64,000 nucleotides of DNA. Origin: an uncultured Psychrobacter sp. (GTDB lineage Bacteria > Pseudomonadota > Gammaproteobacteria > Pseudomonadales > Moraxellaceae). The notes beneath the pieces were generated by a model. The model did no database searches. It saw nothing but the letters and a program-made list of their open reading frames with translations, and was not told the origin of the DNA. The translations under genes were made by a program, and so were the position numbers. The DNA is taken from NCBI RefSeq assembly GCF_947500265.1, contig NZ_CANMRN010000007.1, forward strand, positions 1 to 64,000, read 5' to 3'. Shown piece by piece: positions 10,471 to 18,110 of this stretch (positions are counted from its first letter, which is position 1; every line of letters starts with the position of its first letter).

Positions 10471-11283
10471 ATGTATTTTTTGCTCTCCCCTGCAAAATCC
10501 CTGAACGAAACAGATGCTATACCATTAAATTTAGGCAACTATTATAGTCAGCCCGAGCTAATCGAACGCTCACAAGAACTGATGAAAGTACTGAAGTCAA
10601 AAGAGCCTGTTGACCTACAAGAATTGATGAGTATATCTGACGATTTGGCTCAGCTTAATGCCACGCGCAATCAGCAATGGCATTGGAGTGAAGCGCAACC
10701 ATTTACTAACGATGCCTCTGACAATGCCGCCAAACCTGCAGGCTATTTGTTCGATGGTGATGTCTATACTGGACTTGATATGTATCATATGGACAAAGAT
10801 ACCGCCACTTACGTCAATGAGCACTTAGGTATTTTGTCTGGGCTGTATGGAGTACTAAAGCCGCTCGATCTTATCCAGCCATATCGTTTAGAGATGGGCA
10901 CCAAGCTGAAAAATGAGCGCGGTGACAATCTTTATGAGTTTTGGGGCGAGGAAATCACTAATGTTATCAATGCGCGTATGGCTGATAGCGATGACAAGGT
11001 ATTAGTGAATTTGGCTTCTAATGAATACTTTAAGGCGGTAAAGAAAAAAGCACTGAAGGCAGGCATTATCACGCCACGATTTGAAGACGAGAAAAATGGT
11101 CAATATAAAGTGATTAGCTTTTATGCCAAAAAAGCACGTGGTTTGATGGTGAAATATGCAGCAGATAAGAAGCTGACCAATGCTGAGCAGTTAAAGCAGT
11201 TTGATTTGGCAGGCTATTACTATTGTGAAGGCGCGTCTGATAATAAGACGTGGACGTTTAGACGAGATGCGGTGGTTCAGTAG
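10471..11283 (+). CDS. yaaA: Peroxide stress protein YaaA
   Basis: YaaA (DUF328) limits free iron and DNA damage under hydrogen peroxide stress and folds as a DNA-binding helix-hairpin-helix-type protein. Family marks are the start MYFLLSPAKSLNE, a GDVYTGLD segment, a LGILSGLYGVLKPLDLIQPYRLEMGTKL stretch (about residues 118-145) and a C-terminal NGQYKVISFYAKKARG. Length 270 is about normal (E. coli 258). An AAGGAAT ribosome-binding site precedes the ATG. Two truncated copies of its 3' end lie downstream, at 13227-13440 and 17031-17107. Confidence 0.94.
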   Translation: MYFLLSPAKSLNETDAIPLNLGNYYSQPELIERSQELMKVLKSKEPVDLQELMSISDDLAQLNATRNQQWHWSEAQPFTNDASDNAAKPAGYLFDGDVYTGLDMYHMDKDTATYVNEHLGILSGLYGVLKPLDLIQPYRLEMGTKLKNERGDNLYEFWGEEITNVINARMADSDDKVLVNLASNEYFKAVKKKALKAGIITPRFEDEKNGQYKVISFYAKKARGLMVKYAADKKLTNAEQLKQFDLAGYYYCEGASDNKTWTFRRDAVVQ

Positions 11284-11310
11284 CTTGAGATAATATGAGT
11301 TAAAATTATA

Positions 11311-11351
11311 AAAAACCCATCATAAGCTAAAACTTATGATGGGTTTTTTAT
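11311..11351. terminator. Bidirectional intrinsic terminator after yaaA
   Basis: A perfect 15-base stem (AAAACCCATCATAAG and its complement) with a short loop is flanked by A and T runs. It terminates yaaA on the plus strand and can also terminate the convergent 11378-12991 gene. Confidence 0.9.
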
Positions 11352-11377
11352 TCTCCAACCACTAAATGTTTTAGTAC

Positions 11378-12991
11378 CTATACTCTAAAGCGTAACTTAT
11401 CCCTTGAAACATCCAGTACTACTGTTTCATTATAAACATTATAGGTATGGAGACGATCAATGTCAGTCTCCCAATTCGGCTCAATATAACGTACAAAGGT
11501 TTCTTTATAAGAAGTCGGTGTTAACTCTTCTACTAGGTATAAAGCCACCCTACGCCCGTATCTAAGAGTGCCATCCTGAGCAGTACGAAAGAGCTGACCG
11601 TTTTTTTGGAATAATGCTCCCGCTAGTCGTGAGCCACGCACATCAATTTTTAGAGGCGCCGAGGGATGAATGGTCCAATTATCTGCTTGCAGCTTGTCAG
11701 ACGTATAAATATACAGCTCTAAATCCATAGTAAATGCTGAAATTGAACCGTGAGTTGTGAAAAGATACCATAATCCATTATGCTCAATCACGGCGCTATC
11801 CACTGCCTGAACGCCTGAAACTAACTCATGAACTTTTTTCCACTTACGCGGAAAGTCTGTCGCTTTTAATAAGCTAATACAATTGGTTTTTGCAGCCTCT
11901 GGAATCATATAGACAGCATCTTCATACTCGAATACATTGGGAAAGCTTAAGTGCGTGCTAATACCCAAATCAGCTTGTCCTGAACCAATAACTTGATGGC
12001 TTTCATTCAGCTCTATCCACTCTATTCGACCAACATTCTCTTTATAGTTCAAGCTTTCAAAAAATATGTAACGTCTTGAGTCTTGTTCAATATAAAAAGG
12101 ATCGGCCCAAAAACATCCCTTTTCAGGTAGTATCTCCGTGTATGTCTGTATCGGCTGATCAGTAGAACCAATAAAAATACTCCAGTTGTTTAGATAAAGA
12201 CTTTTATAAAATCTTTTTATCATGTAGTTTTTTAGAAAATTCTGTAAATGTCGTACTGCTGTTAACTGTGGAGGCGTTTTATAAAGTGTGTGATCGTTAA
12301 TTAAATTAATAAAATTCCCACTTTCGACGCCAATTTTATTTTTACGGAAGTACCAATACAGTATTGATGCTGCAACCCCTTTTAACTTATCCTCCGTCAA
12401 ATTATAGTCCCAGTAAAACAAACTGCCATAACCTCTACCTACCACTTTGTCTACATCATCGTCATTACTCAATAGTTGCAGTGTCACGACGCTGTTCTCC
12501 CATTGTTCAGCAAACTGCCAATACAACGCAGGCTCACCTCGCTGTATCCTTTCATCACCATAATGAAGTAAGAGAATGCCATGCTTCGTAACACCTAGCG
12601 CTTTCCCTATTAAGGTTTGAAAATCCATACTCAGCAGGTAATCTAAATCTGTTGCCTGCAGTCTCTTAATCACTGAGTGTTCAATTTCATCAGTGGATTT
12701 ATTCTGTCTTGGTATTGATGTAATGACAGGCATTTTGCCATTAGGGACTAAATCATGAATAGAATAACGCCTGGTAGTCTTTTTAGCTCGAGAAAGAATA
12801 GAAAATAACTTTTGATTGATAGACGGTATAACCTTGGATATATGAGAGGGATTAGCTTGGTGTTCTGCACTTCGTTGGATAGCAATACAAACCTCAACTA
12901 TACCTTCATCTACTAGAGATTTTAATGGCATAAACTTGTGCCATTCTAATGTTTCATCTTCTACAAAGATTCCAAGCCTAATTTTTTTCAT
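11378..12991 (-). CDS. Formyltransferase-like / GINT1-type beta-propeller fusion protein
   Basis: Two regions are visible. Residues ~1-230 resemble the N-terminal domain of methionyl-tRNA and sugar formyltransferases, with GILLLHYGDERIQRG (about residues 134-148) where typical members have GxxNxHxSLLPxYRG. The His is kept but the usual Asn is Leu. Residues ~270-535 resemble the five-bladed propeller domain found N-terminal in glucosamine inositolphosphorylceramide transferases (GCFWADPF, THLSFPNVFEY, YMIPEAA, DSAVIEHNGLWYLFTTH, GSRLAGALF). Such pairings occur near sugar or polysaccharide genes; the function here is unknown. The frame stays open to 13051, but Met at 12991 (MKKIRLGIF) begins the recognisable domain. 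Neither start has a good ribosome-binding site. The gene sits alone inside the disturbed yaaA-groEL interval. Confidence 0.7.
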   Translation of the reverse strand: MKKIRLGIFVEDETLEWHKFMPLKSLVDEGIVEVCIAIQRSAEHQANPSHISKVIPSINQKLFSILSRAKKTTRRYSIHDLVPNGKMPVITSIPRQNKSTDEIEHSVIKRLQATDLDYLLSMDFQTLIGKALGVTKHGILLLHYGDERIQRGEPALYWQFAEQWENSVVTLQLLSNDDDVDKVVGRGYGSLFYWDYNLTEDKLKGVAASILYWYFRKNKIGVESGNFINLINDHTLYKTPPQLTAVRHLQNFLKNYMIKRFYKSLYLNNWSIFIGSTDQPIQTYTEILPEKGCFWADPFYIEQDSRRYIFFESLNYKENVGRIEWIELNESHQVIGSGQADLGISTHLSFPNVFEYEDAVYMIPEAAKTNCISLLKATDFPRKWKKVHELVSGVQAVDSAVIEHNGLWYLFTTHGSISAFTMDLELYIYTSDKLQADNWTIHPSAPLKIDVRGSRLAGALFQKNGQLFRTAQDGTLRYGRRVALYLVEELTPTSYKETFVRYIEPNWETDIDRLHTYNVYNETVVLDVSRDKLRFRV

Positions 12992-13146
12992 CGTTATCAC
13001 ATTCAATGGCACACGATATTTTGCAAATTCTGTCCCGCAACACGTGTCCAAGCTCCTTTTAAGTAAATTATCATTCCATTATATATTCATATAATAGCAT
13101 ATATATTGACAAACGTTAAACAAAGCGCAACGTTAAAATTAAACAT

Positions 13147-13181
13147 AAAAAAGCCCTGCTATCTTTCGATAACAGAACTTC
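13147..13181 (-). terminator. Copy of the groEL-type terminator hairpin
   Basis: Arms around a TTTC/GAAA tetraloop with a 3' T run on the minus strand match the groEL terminator at 18015-18050 almost base for base, over about 40 bases. Here it lies upstream of the start of the fusion gene, where no minus-strand gene needs it. It therefore looks like a duplicated fragment rather than a working terminator for a neighbour. Confidence 0.7.
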
Positions 13182-13226
13182 TAATAGCCAAATAGACTTT
13201 ATGACAAAATCATACGTTTAGCGAAA

Positions 13227-13440
13227 CGCGATTCATCGAGAAAGGTGAGAAAATGGTCAATATAAAGTGATTAGCTCTTATGCCAACAGAGCCCGTGGTC
13301 TGATGGTCAAATATGCTGCTGACAATAAGCTGACCAATGCTGAGCAGCTAAAGCAGTTTGACTTGGCAGGATATTACTATTGTGAAGACGCGTCTGATGA
13401 TAAGACTTGGACGTTTAGACGAGATGCGGCGGATCAGTAG
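13227..13440 (+). pseudogene. yaaA: yaaA 3'-end remnant A
   Basis: From 13249 to the TAG at 13440 the reading frame encodes 63 residues very close to the C-terminus of the intact YaaA (NGQYKVIS, RGLMVKYAAD, KLTNAEQLKQFDLAGYYYCE, KTWTFRRDA). By eye about 90% of bases match yaaA 11092-11283, and most differences are at third codon positions. Similarity continues upstream to about 13227 (RFIEKGEK-like) across a one-base frame slip and then stops. No start or 5' part exists, so it is a truncated duplicate and not a gene. Confidence 0.85.
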
Positions 13441-13471
13441 CTTGATATAAAAACTATATTTGCTACAGTCA

Positions 13472-13499
13472 CTAGAAGCATTGCATTTAGTGCTTCTAG
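13472..13499 (-). terminator. Hairpin downstream of the GST gene
   Basis: A perfect 9-bp stem (CTAGAAGCA / TGCTTCTAG) with a 10-base loop lies 40 bases past the stop of the GST-like gene. On the minus strand the T stretch comes only about 15 bases later, so it is a weak terminator candidate. Confidence 0.45.
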
Positions 13500-13539
13500 C
13501 TCACTCATCAGATATCCTTTAGTTGAACATATGAACAGA

Positions 13540-14208
13540 TTACAACAATCCTTCTTGTGCCATCATTTCCTGTATCGAGGCGCGGTTTAGCATGGCTTGA
13601 TAATGTGCATTTATGTGTATCCAGTCTTGGGCTCGACTCGCATATCGCTGACTCCAGTGAGCAATCATAAATAAATGAAAATCAGCCCCACTTAATTTAT
13701 CGCCTAACAGCCATGGACCATTATTTGCTAATCCCTTTTCAACGATACCCCAGCAGTGGGTTAGCACATCATTCGCTTTATCTTTCACTTGTTGCAAATT
13801 GTGCTCGCCGCTAATGTACTGCTCGGGATGTGCCCAGCGATTGGCAGCTTCTTGTAGTGTAGAAGACATCCAAAACAAATACTGATAATAGACACCGCGC
13901 CTAGGGCATCCTATATCAGGTGCTAGCTCAGACTCTGGGTGTTGATCTAACACATACATTAAAATTGCCGCAGACTCATAAATAACCTGTCCCTGATGCA
14001 CTAACGTAGGTACTTTGCCATTTGGATTAATGGCTAGATACTCAGCTGATTTTTGCATGTTTTTAGACAGGTCTATTTCTATCATTTCATAAGACGCGCC
14101 TAGCTCTTCAAAGACAGCATGGGTAGCCATATTGGCGCCACCCTTATCCCAATATAAAGTATAAATAATCGTGTCCTTCTTGCTGTGGCAATTAATAGAT
14201 AAAACCAT
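13540..14208 (-). CDS. Glutathione S-transferase family protein
   Basis: An N-terminal thioredoxin-like domain (about residues 14-90) shows IYTLYWDKGGANMATHAVFEELG and the cis-proline and glutathione-binding segment NPNGKVPTL followed by YESAAILMYVLD. The rest is the all-helical C-terminal domain, with LLGDKLSGADFHLFM as the conserved N-capping box region. It probably conjugates or reduces with glutathione; the substrate is unknown. It is the last gene of a minus-strand set with the aminotransferase (25 bases upstream) and EamA exporter. The ribosome-binding site is weak. Confidence 0.85.
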   Translation of the reverse strand: MVLSINCHSKKDTIIYTLYWDKGGANMATHAVFEELGASYEMIEIDLSKNMQKSAEYLAINPNGKVPTLVHQGQVIYESAAILMYVLDQHPESELAPDIGCPRRGVYYQYLFWMSSTLQEAANRWAHPEQYISGEHNLQQVKDKANDVLTHCWGIVEKGLANNGPWLLGDKLSGADFHLFMIAHWSQRYASRAQDWIHINAHYQAMLNRASIQEMMAQEGLL

Positions 14209-14233
14209 TGCACTGAGTTATAAAGATTATTCT

Positions 14234-15412
14234 CTAACGTGGAATAATCGACATGATAGCGTCCGCCAGTTGAGGGATTTCCGTCATTTTCAAACCGGCA
14301 ATATTGATTCTACCATTTGGCATGCCGTAGATAGCGAACTCATCTTGCAACATGAGCATTTGACTCTCTGTTAGCGGTAATAGAGAAAACATGCCTTTTT
14401 GATGCGAAATATCCAAAAACTCTGCAGGTGCACCCCTATCTTTTAATGTTGCGCCTAATGCTTGGCGAATAGTATCTACCCTACTACGGTAGCTTGCCAG
14501 CTCGACTAGCCAAGCGTCTGGTTTGTCTAGCAAATAAGAAGCAACTGCGGCACCGTGATTGGGCGGCATAGAATAGTTGGCACGTGTGATGGTTTCTAAA
14601 AGTGTCTGTATATCTGCGTGACGCTCATGGTTCGTCGTCATCACCGTAGCAATACCCGTACGCTCGTTGTACAGCCCCATATTTTTTGAACAGCTGGCGG
14701 CGATAAATGCAAAATCAGCGTCTTCAATGATTAGACGAAGACCTGCAGCATCGGTATCAGGATCATCGCCAAAACCTTGATACGCCATATCAATAAACGG
14801 GACAATATTTTTCTGTTTACACCTATCAGAAAACAGTTGCCACTGCTCTAAAGAAGGATCTATACCGGTAGGATTATGGCAGCACGCATGTAATAACAGC
14901 ACGTCTCCTTCTTTTGCTTTTTCTAGCGCGGCAAAACACGCATCAATGTCTAACTGACCATTTTGATTTTGCCATGGATACGTCTTAACCATTAACCCAG
15001 CACCTTCCATCAGCGGACGATGATTGATATAGCCTGGGTCACTGATCCAAACGGTTGAATCTGGAGCAAGCGTGACGATCAAATCAGCAATGAGTCGTAG
15101 CGCCCCTGATGCCCCAACCGTCTGAATCGTGCATTGGTTTTTTAGACTTGGACTGTCACCCAATACAAATTTTGCCATTTGCTGGTTAAAATTAGCGTTA
15201 CCCGATAGCATGCCATAAGCTTTTGAATGAGCTTGATGAGCAAGATGTATCTCTGCGTCTTGCACGGTTTTCATCACAGGCGTATTGCCATACTTATCCC
15301 GATAGACACCAACCAATAGATCTATTTTATGTTTACGCTGGTCAGCGCGAAACCTACCTAACAATGCCCACAGTGGATCACCATTGATAACAGGCATATT
15401 ATCTAACATCAT
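14234..15412 (-). CDS. Aspartate/aromatic aminotransferase family protein
   Basis: This PLP-dependent aminotransferase (fold type I, class I subgroup Ia) opens with a PVINGDPLWALLGRFRAD segment like AspC/TyrB. It contains VGVYRDKYGNTPV, the NPTG loop (CCHNPTGIDP), the cofactor Asp region FIDMAYQGFGDD and the Schiff-base lysine in SCSKNMGLYNERTG (about residue 243). Length 392 matches AspC and TyrB. The amino acid specificity cannot be read from sequence. It lies 18 bases after the EamA gene with an AAGGAAG ribosome-binding site, suggesting an amino acid catabolism and export cassette with the divergent Lrp gene. Confidence 0.85.
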   Translation of the reverse strand: MMLDNMPVINGDPLWALLGRFRADQRKHKIDLLVGVYRDKYGNTPVMKTVQDAEIHLAHQAHSKAYGMLSGNANFNQQMAKFVLGDSPSLKNQCTIQTVGASGALRLIADLIVTLAPDSTVWISDPGYINHRPLMEGAGLMVKTYPWQNQNGQLDIDACFAALEKAKEGDVLLLHACCHNPTGIDPSLEQWQLFSDRCKQKNIVPFIDMAYQGFGDDPDTDAAGLRLIIEDADFAFIAASCSKNMGLYNERTGIATVMTTNHERHADIQTLLETITRANYSMPPNHGAAVASYLLDKPDAWLVELASYRSRVDTIRQALGATLKDRGAPAEFLDISHQKGMFSLLPLTESQMLMLQDEFAIYGMPNGRINIAGLKMTEIPQLADAIMSIIPR

Positions 15413-15430
15413 GATACTTCCTTAATTAGT

Positions 15431-16348
15431 TTATTTCGCTCGATTGGACAAAATGACGCCAATGGTACTGAGTACGATGCCGCATATCATGATAACTGAT
15501 AGAGACTCATTAAGTATCAGCGTAGCCAGTATAGCGGTTAATCCTGGCGACAAAGAGCCAAGTAATAAGGTACGAATGGAGCCCAGTTGTTTGACCGCAT
15601 AAGAAAACGCAATGGTTGAAACCACCCCCACACCAAGTCCTTGTACTAGGATAAACGGAAGCGCTTCATCAAAAGATACAGAACCTATATTCGTCTCTAC
15701 CATACCAGACAGAACCATCACTAATGTCAGAAAGAACGAGGTATAAGAAAGTACGATAGCGATAGCTATTGGATTTAACTTGGTGCTTTTTAACCCTAAG
15801 GTATAACCCGCCCAAATCAGGCTTGCCATCAACAGTAACCCCACGCCATACAGAAGACTATTAGGTATTGACTGTGCACGCCCGCCAATCATAGTAGCGA
15901 TACCAAAGAGAATAAGGATCAATGCGGCAAATTTTCTTAATGATATTCGCTGACGATAAAAAATAAAAGACAATATTGCGGCAAAGAAGACTGGTGTCCC
16001 TGTCAAAATAGTACCAACGTAAGCTGCTGGTACCGTACTTGCACCAAAAGCAGCTAATAAAAGAAAAGGCACGCCACCAAGTAAAACGAACATGATATCT
16101 GGCAGTCTTATATTTTTGACTTCATGCCAACTAGAGAGTACCCAAGGAGTCAATAAGACCAGCGGTATACTAAAGCGAATGAGCATGACATCCGCAATAC
16201 TTAGCGACGATGCTCCAACCGCTCGTACAGTCAACGCAAAGCCTGACCAAATCAATAATACGACACTCATAGCCACATAGCCTTTGGTTAGTGGCGACAT
16301 TACAAACAAAGGATTTTTGCGCGATGAGGGATGGAATATCGTATTCAT
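15431..16348 (-). CDS. EamA/DMT family transporter
   Basis: This inner-membrane protein of 305 residues has about ten hydrophobic segments arranged as two EamA repeats. Family patterns include VLLIWSGFALTVRAVG at the N-terminus, PAAYVGTILTGTPVFFAAILSFIFYRQRISLRK at the end of the first repeat, and a second repeat ending in LILNESLSVIMICGIVLSTIGVILSN. Members often export amino acids or metabolites. A divergent Lrp-type regulator 147 bases away and a downstream aminotransferase make amino acid export the best guess. The first ~18 residues may be excess; Met17 is an alternative start. Confidence 0.85.
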   Translation of the reverse strand: MNTIFHPSSRKNPLFVMSPLTKGYVAMSVVLLIWSGFALTVRAVGASSLSIADVMLIRFSIPLVLLTPWVLSSWHEVKNIRLPDIMFVLLGGVPFLLLAAFGASTVPAAYVGTILTGTPVFFAAILSFIFYRQRISLRKFAALILILFGIATMIGGRAQSIPNSLLYGVGLLLMASLIWAGYTLGLKSTKLNPIAIAIVLSYTSFFLTLVMVLSGMVETNIGSVSFDEALPFILVQGLGVGVVSTIAFSYAVKQLGSIRTLLLGSLSPGLTAILATLILNESLSVIMICGIVLSTIGVILSNRAK

Positions 16349-16419
16349 AGTCGTGTCTTATGCTGGTATACAAAGACCAATTATCGATTAAAATACGCGC
16401 TTTTATCTCTATTTATTCA

Positions 16420-16433
16420 TTGCAATTTTGCAA
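16420..16433. promoter_or_regulatory. Candidate Lrp-type operator
   Basis: Two TTGCAA boxes separated by two bases lie in the 147-base divergent region between the EamA gene and the Lrp-family gene. The AT-rich dyad suits an Lrp/AsnC regulator controlling itself and its neighbour. The assignment is inferred from position only. Confidence 0.35.
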
Positions 16434-16495
16434 ATATTTGGTGGATAATGCTAATTAAATAAAAATTATTGGCTTAAAAATCCAAAAGGTAAATT

Positions 16496-16951
16496 ATGGA
16501 CAAAATCGATCGCCATATCTTGGAAGTGCTCCAAAAAGAAGCGCGCTTATCTACAGCCGAATTGTCCGAACGTATAGGGCTGTCGCCTTCTCCTTGCGCG
16601 CGACGCCTAAAACGTTTGGAGGACGAAGGCTATATAGAGAACTATCAAGCAAACGTAAATAAAGCCAAAGCAGGCATTGCGATGAGTTTCTTTGTGGAGG
16701 TCAGTCTCAACAGTCACCAAGAAGAATCTATCGCAGCCTTCGAACGCGCTCTGTCCAACATGGACGAGGTAATCAATGGACATGTGGTATCGGGTTCTTA
16801 TGATTATTTGTTAGAAGTAGTAAGCCCCAATCTCGATGGCTATGAGCGGTTCACCCGTAAGCTACACAAGCTTGCTAGCGTAAAAGACATACATACTCAT
16901 TTATCGGTGAGAAAGGTAATCAATAAGACGACTCTACCTATTTTTGTGTGA
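16496..16951 (+). CDS. Lrp/AsnC family transcriptional regulator
   Basis: The 151 residues form an N-terminal winged helix-turn-helix (MDKIDRHILEVLQKEARLS, then SERIGLSPSPCARRLKRLE as the recognition region) and a C-terminal RAM ligand-binding domain (VSGSYDYLLEVVSPNLDGYE, then IHTHLSVRKVINKTTLPI). Lrp-family proteins sense amino acids. Divergent placement next to an EamA exporter and an aminotransferase suggests it controls that set in response to an amino acid. An AAAGGTAA ribosome-binding site precedes the ATG. Confidence 0.9.
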   Translation: MDKIDRHILEVLQKEARLSTAELSERIGLSPSPCARRLKRLEDEGYIENYQANVNKAKAGIAMSFFVEVSLNSHQEESIAAFERALSNMDEVINGHVVSGSYDYLLEVVSPNLDGYERFTRKLHKLASVKDIHTHLSVRKVINKTTLPIFV

Positions 16952-17030
16952 GATTCTTTTATACCGATTAGGAGAAAAATGTCTCGCTCGATTATTCGTG
17001 AGTAGCAAGGCCCATAATGAGTTCATTTGA

Positions 17031-17107
17031 ATTTGACAGAATATTGCTATTATAAAGAAGTGTCTGATGATAAGACTTGGGTTTTTAGAAGAGATGCAAC
17101 AGATTAA
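17031..17107 (+). pseudogene. yaaA: yaaA 3'-end remnant B
   Basis: In the frame ending at TAA 17105-17107 the codons read EYCYYKEVSDDKTWVFRRDATD, matching the last ~21 residues of YaaA (YYYCEGASDNKTWTFRRDAVVQ). The base match reaches back to about 17031 with a two-base deletion. It is more diverged than remnant A and has no start. The following sequence also resembles the region just after yaaA, including a terminator hairpin in the same place. Confidence 0.7.
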
Positions 17108-17132
17108 TAGAGTATTTGATGAGCTTTAACTA

Positions 17133-17170
17133 TAAAGCCCTAATATAGGAGATATTACTAGGGCTTTATT
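17133..17170 (+). terminator. Terminator-like hairpin after remnant B
   Basis: Arms AAAGCCCTA and TAGGGCTTT enclose a 16-base loop, followed by TATTTT. Its distance from the yaaA remnant stop mirrors that of the yaaA terminator at 11311-11351, so it may be the displaced terminator of a former yaaA. Confidence 0.6.
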
Positions 17171-17285
17171 TTAGAGGGATAAGTAAGTCATTCATAGTAG
17201 GTAGCTTATTAACAATAGATTTGTATTCACCGTATTATAGGGAAATCTCAACTTCTATTTTGATTGGTCGTTTTAAATTGATGTT

Positions 17286-17335
17286 ACTAATACTAAAAAA
17301 CCCTACTAATTTTAGGAGGGTTTTTTAGTATTAGT
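17286..17335. terminator. Bidirectional intrinsic terminator
   Basis: An uninterrupted 19-bp stem (17286-17304 with 17317-17335) holds CCCT/AGGG next to the loop, flanked by A6 and T6. It lies 38 bases past the stop of the minus-strand lipoprotein gene and can act in both directions. Confidence 0.88.
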
Positions 17336-17372
17336 GATTGGAAGCTCATAGATACGATATATTAGAGTAGAA

Positions 17373-17759
17373 TTAATTACTACTCTCTTCAGTCGTGTCA
17401 GCACATCCTTTTCTACTGTATTGCGTTGAAACAGCTTCATATTTACCTTTCAAAAGAGCATAGTTAGACTGTAGTGTACCGTCCCCTCCCTCTAAAAAGA
17501 AAAGTGCAGGCCAAAACAGCACCAATCCAACGCCCATCTGCCATGCGTCAGCTGAGGCCTCTTTATCTACTTGGCCAGTAATAGTGGCCACTCTCTGCGA
17601 TATATCTCTCATTTCATTTTCGAGAGCAGTACAACTAAGGCTAGCATATTCGTTTGGCGACACGTAGGTTATAGGAATCTTCGTAGATTTACTAGCGCAG
17701 CCACTCATAATTAAAGCTGTAACCATTACTACTAAAATGGCAGGTGAGTTAATGTTCAA
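17373..17759 (-). CDS. Hypothetical lipoprotein
   Basis: I do not recognise the family with certainty. A lipoprotein signal peptide ends in the lipobox LIMSG-C21, so the mature protein is lipid-anchored. Residues ~40-60 form a helix with SCTALENEMRDISQRV, a pattern seen in small bacterial lipoproteins with a helical hairpin. A hydrophobic patch VGLVLFWPALFFLEGG (about 77-92) follows, then a second helix NYALLKGKYEAVSTQY. Two cysteines (about 43 and 119) could pair. It is a single gene with a bidirectional terminator behind it and lies within the disturbed yaaA-groEL interval. Confidence 0.7.
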   Translation of the reverse strand: MNINSPAILVVMVTALIMSGCASKSTKIPITYVSPNEYASLSCTALENEMRDISQRVATITGQVDKEASADAWQMGVGLVLFWPALFFLEGGDGTLQSNYALLKGKYEAVSTQYSRKGCADTTEESSN

Positions 17760-18014
17760 TAAATACTCCTTTTCTTAAATATATTGACTGTAAATGTATA
17801 AAGTAAAAAATAGTTTAGTTTTAACAGTGTGCATTATATACAAATAGAAATAGTTATGTAACATTTATTGATTTGCTGTATGAAATTTCCAATATAAAGA
17901 TAAGAGTAACTAATTTGGAATTTATTTAATAAATCATGAAAATATTGAACTCCAACAAGTTAGCATATCGATTTTAATATTATCTGAGGATAAAACTTTC
18001 CAATAAACCAAACA
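17760..18014. other. AT-rich gap between lipoprotein gene and groEL terminator
   Basis: This 255-base, very AT-rich stretch should contain the promoter of the minus-strand lipoprotein gene. I see no open frame, repeat or RNA gene in it. Confidence 0.4.
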
Positions 18015-18050
18015 CAAAAAAGCCCTGCTATCTTTCGATAACAGAGCTTT
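18015..18050 (-). terminator. Intrinsic terminator of groES-groEL
   Basis: A 14-base stem (AAAGCTCTGTTATC with GATAGCAGGGCTTT, two wobbles) closes on a GAAA tetraloop and is followed by six T on the minus strand. It lies about 160 bases past the groEL stop, beyond the palindromic element at 18111-18198. A near-identical copy lies at 13147-13181. Confidence 0.85.
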
Positions 18051-18110
18051 TAATAGTTCAAACGCTTTCACAAAAATACTTACAACTCTAGTGAAAAAAG
18101 CTTTATGAGT

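Noticed and set aside
13249-13440. The yaaA remnant read as a separate small gene
   Set aside because: No start codon with a ribosome-binding site; clear homology to the C-terminus of YaaA only, so it is a truncated duplicate.
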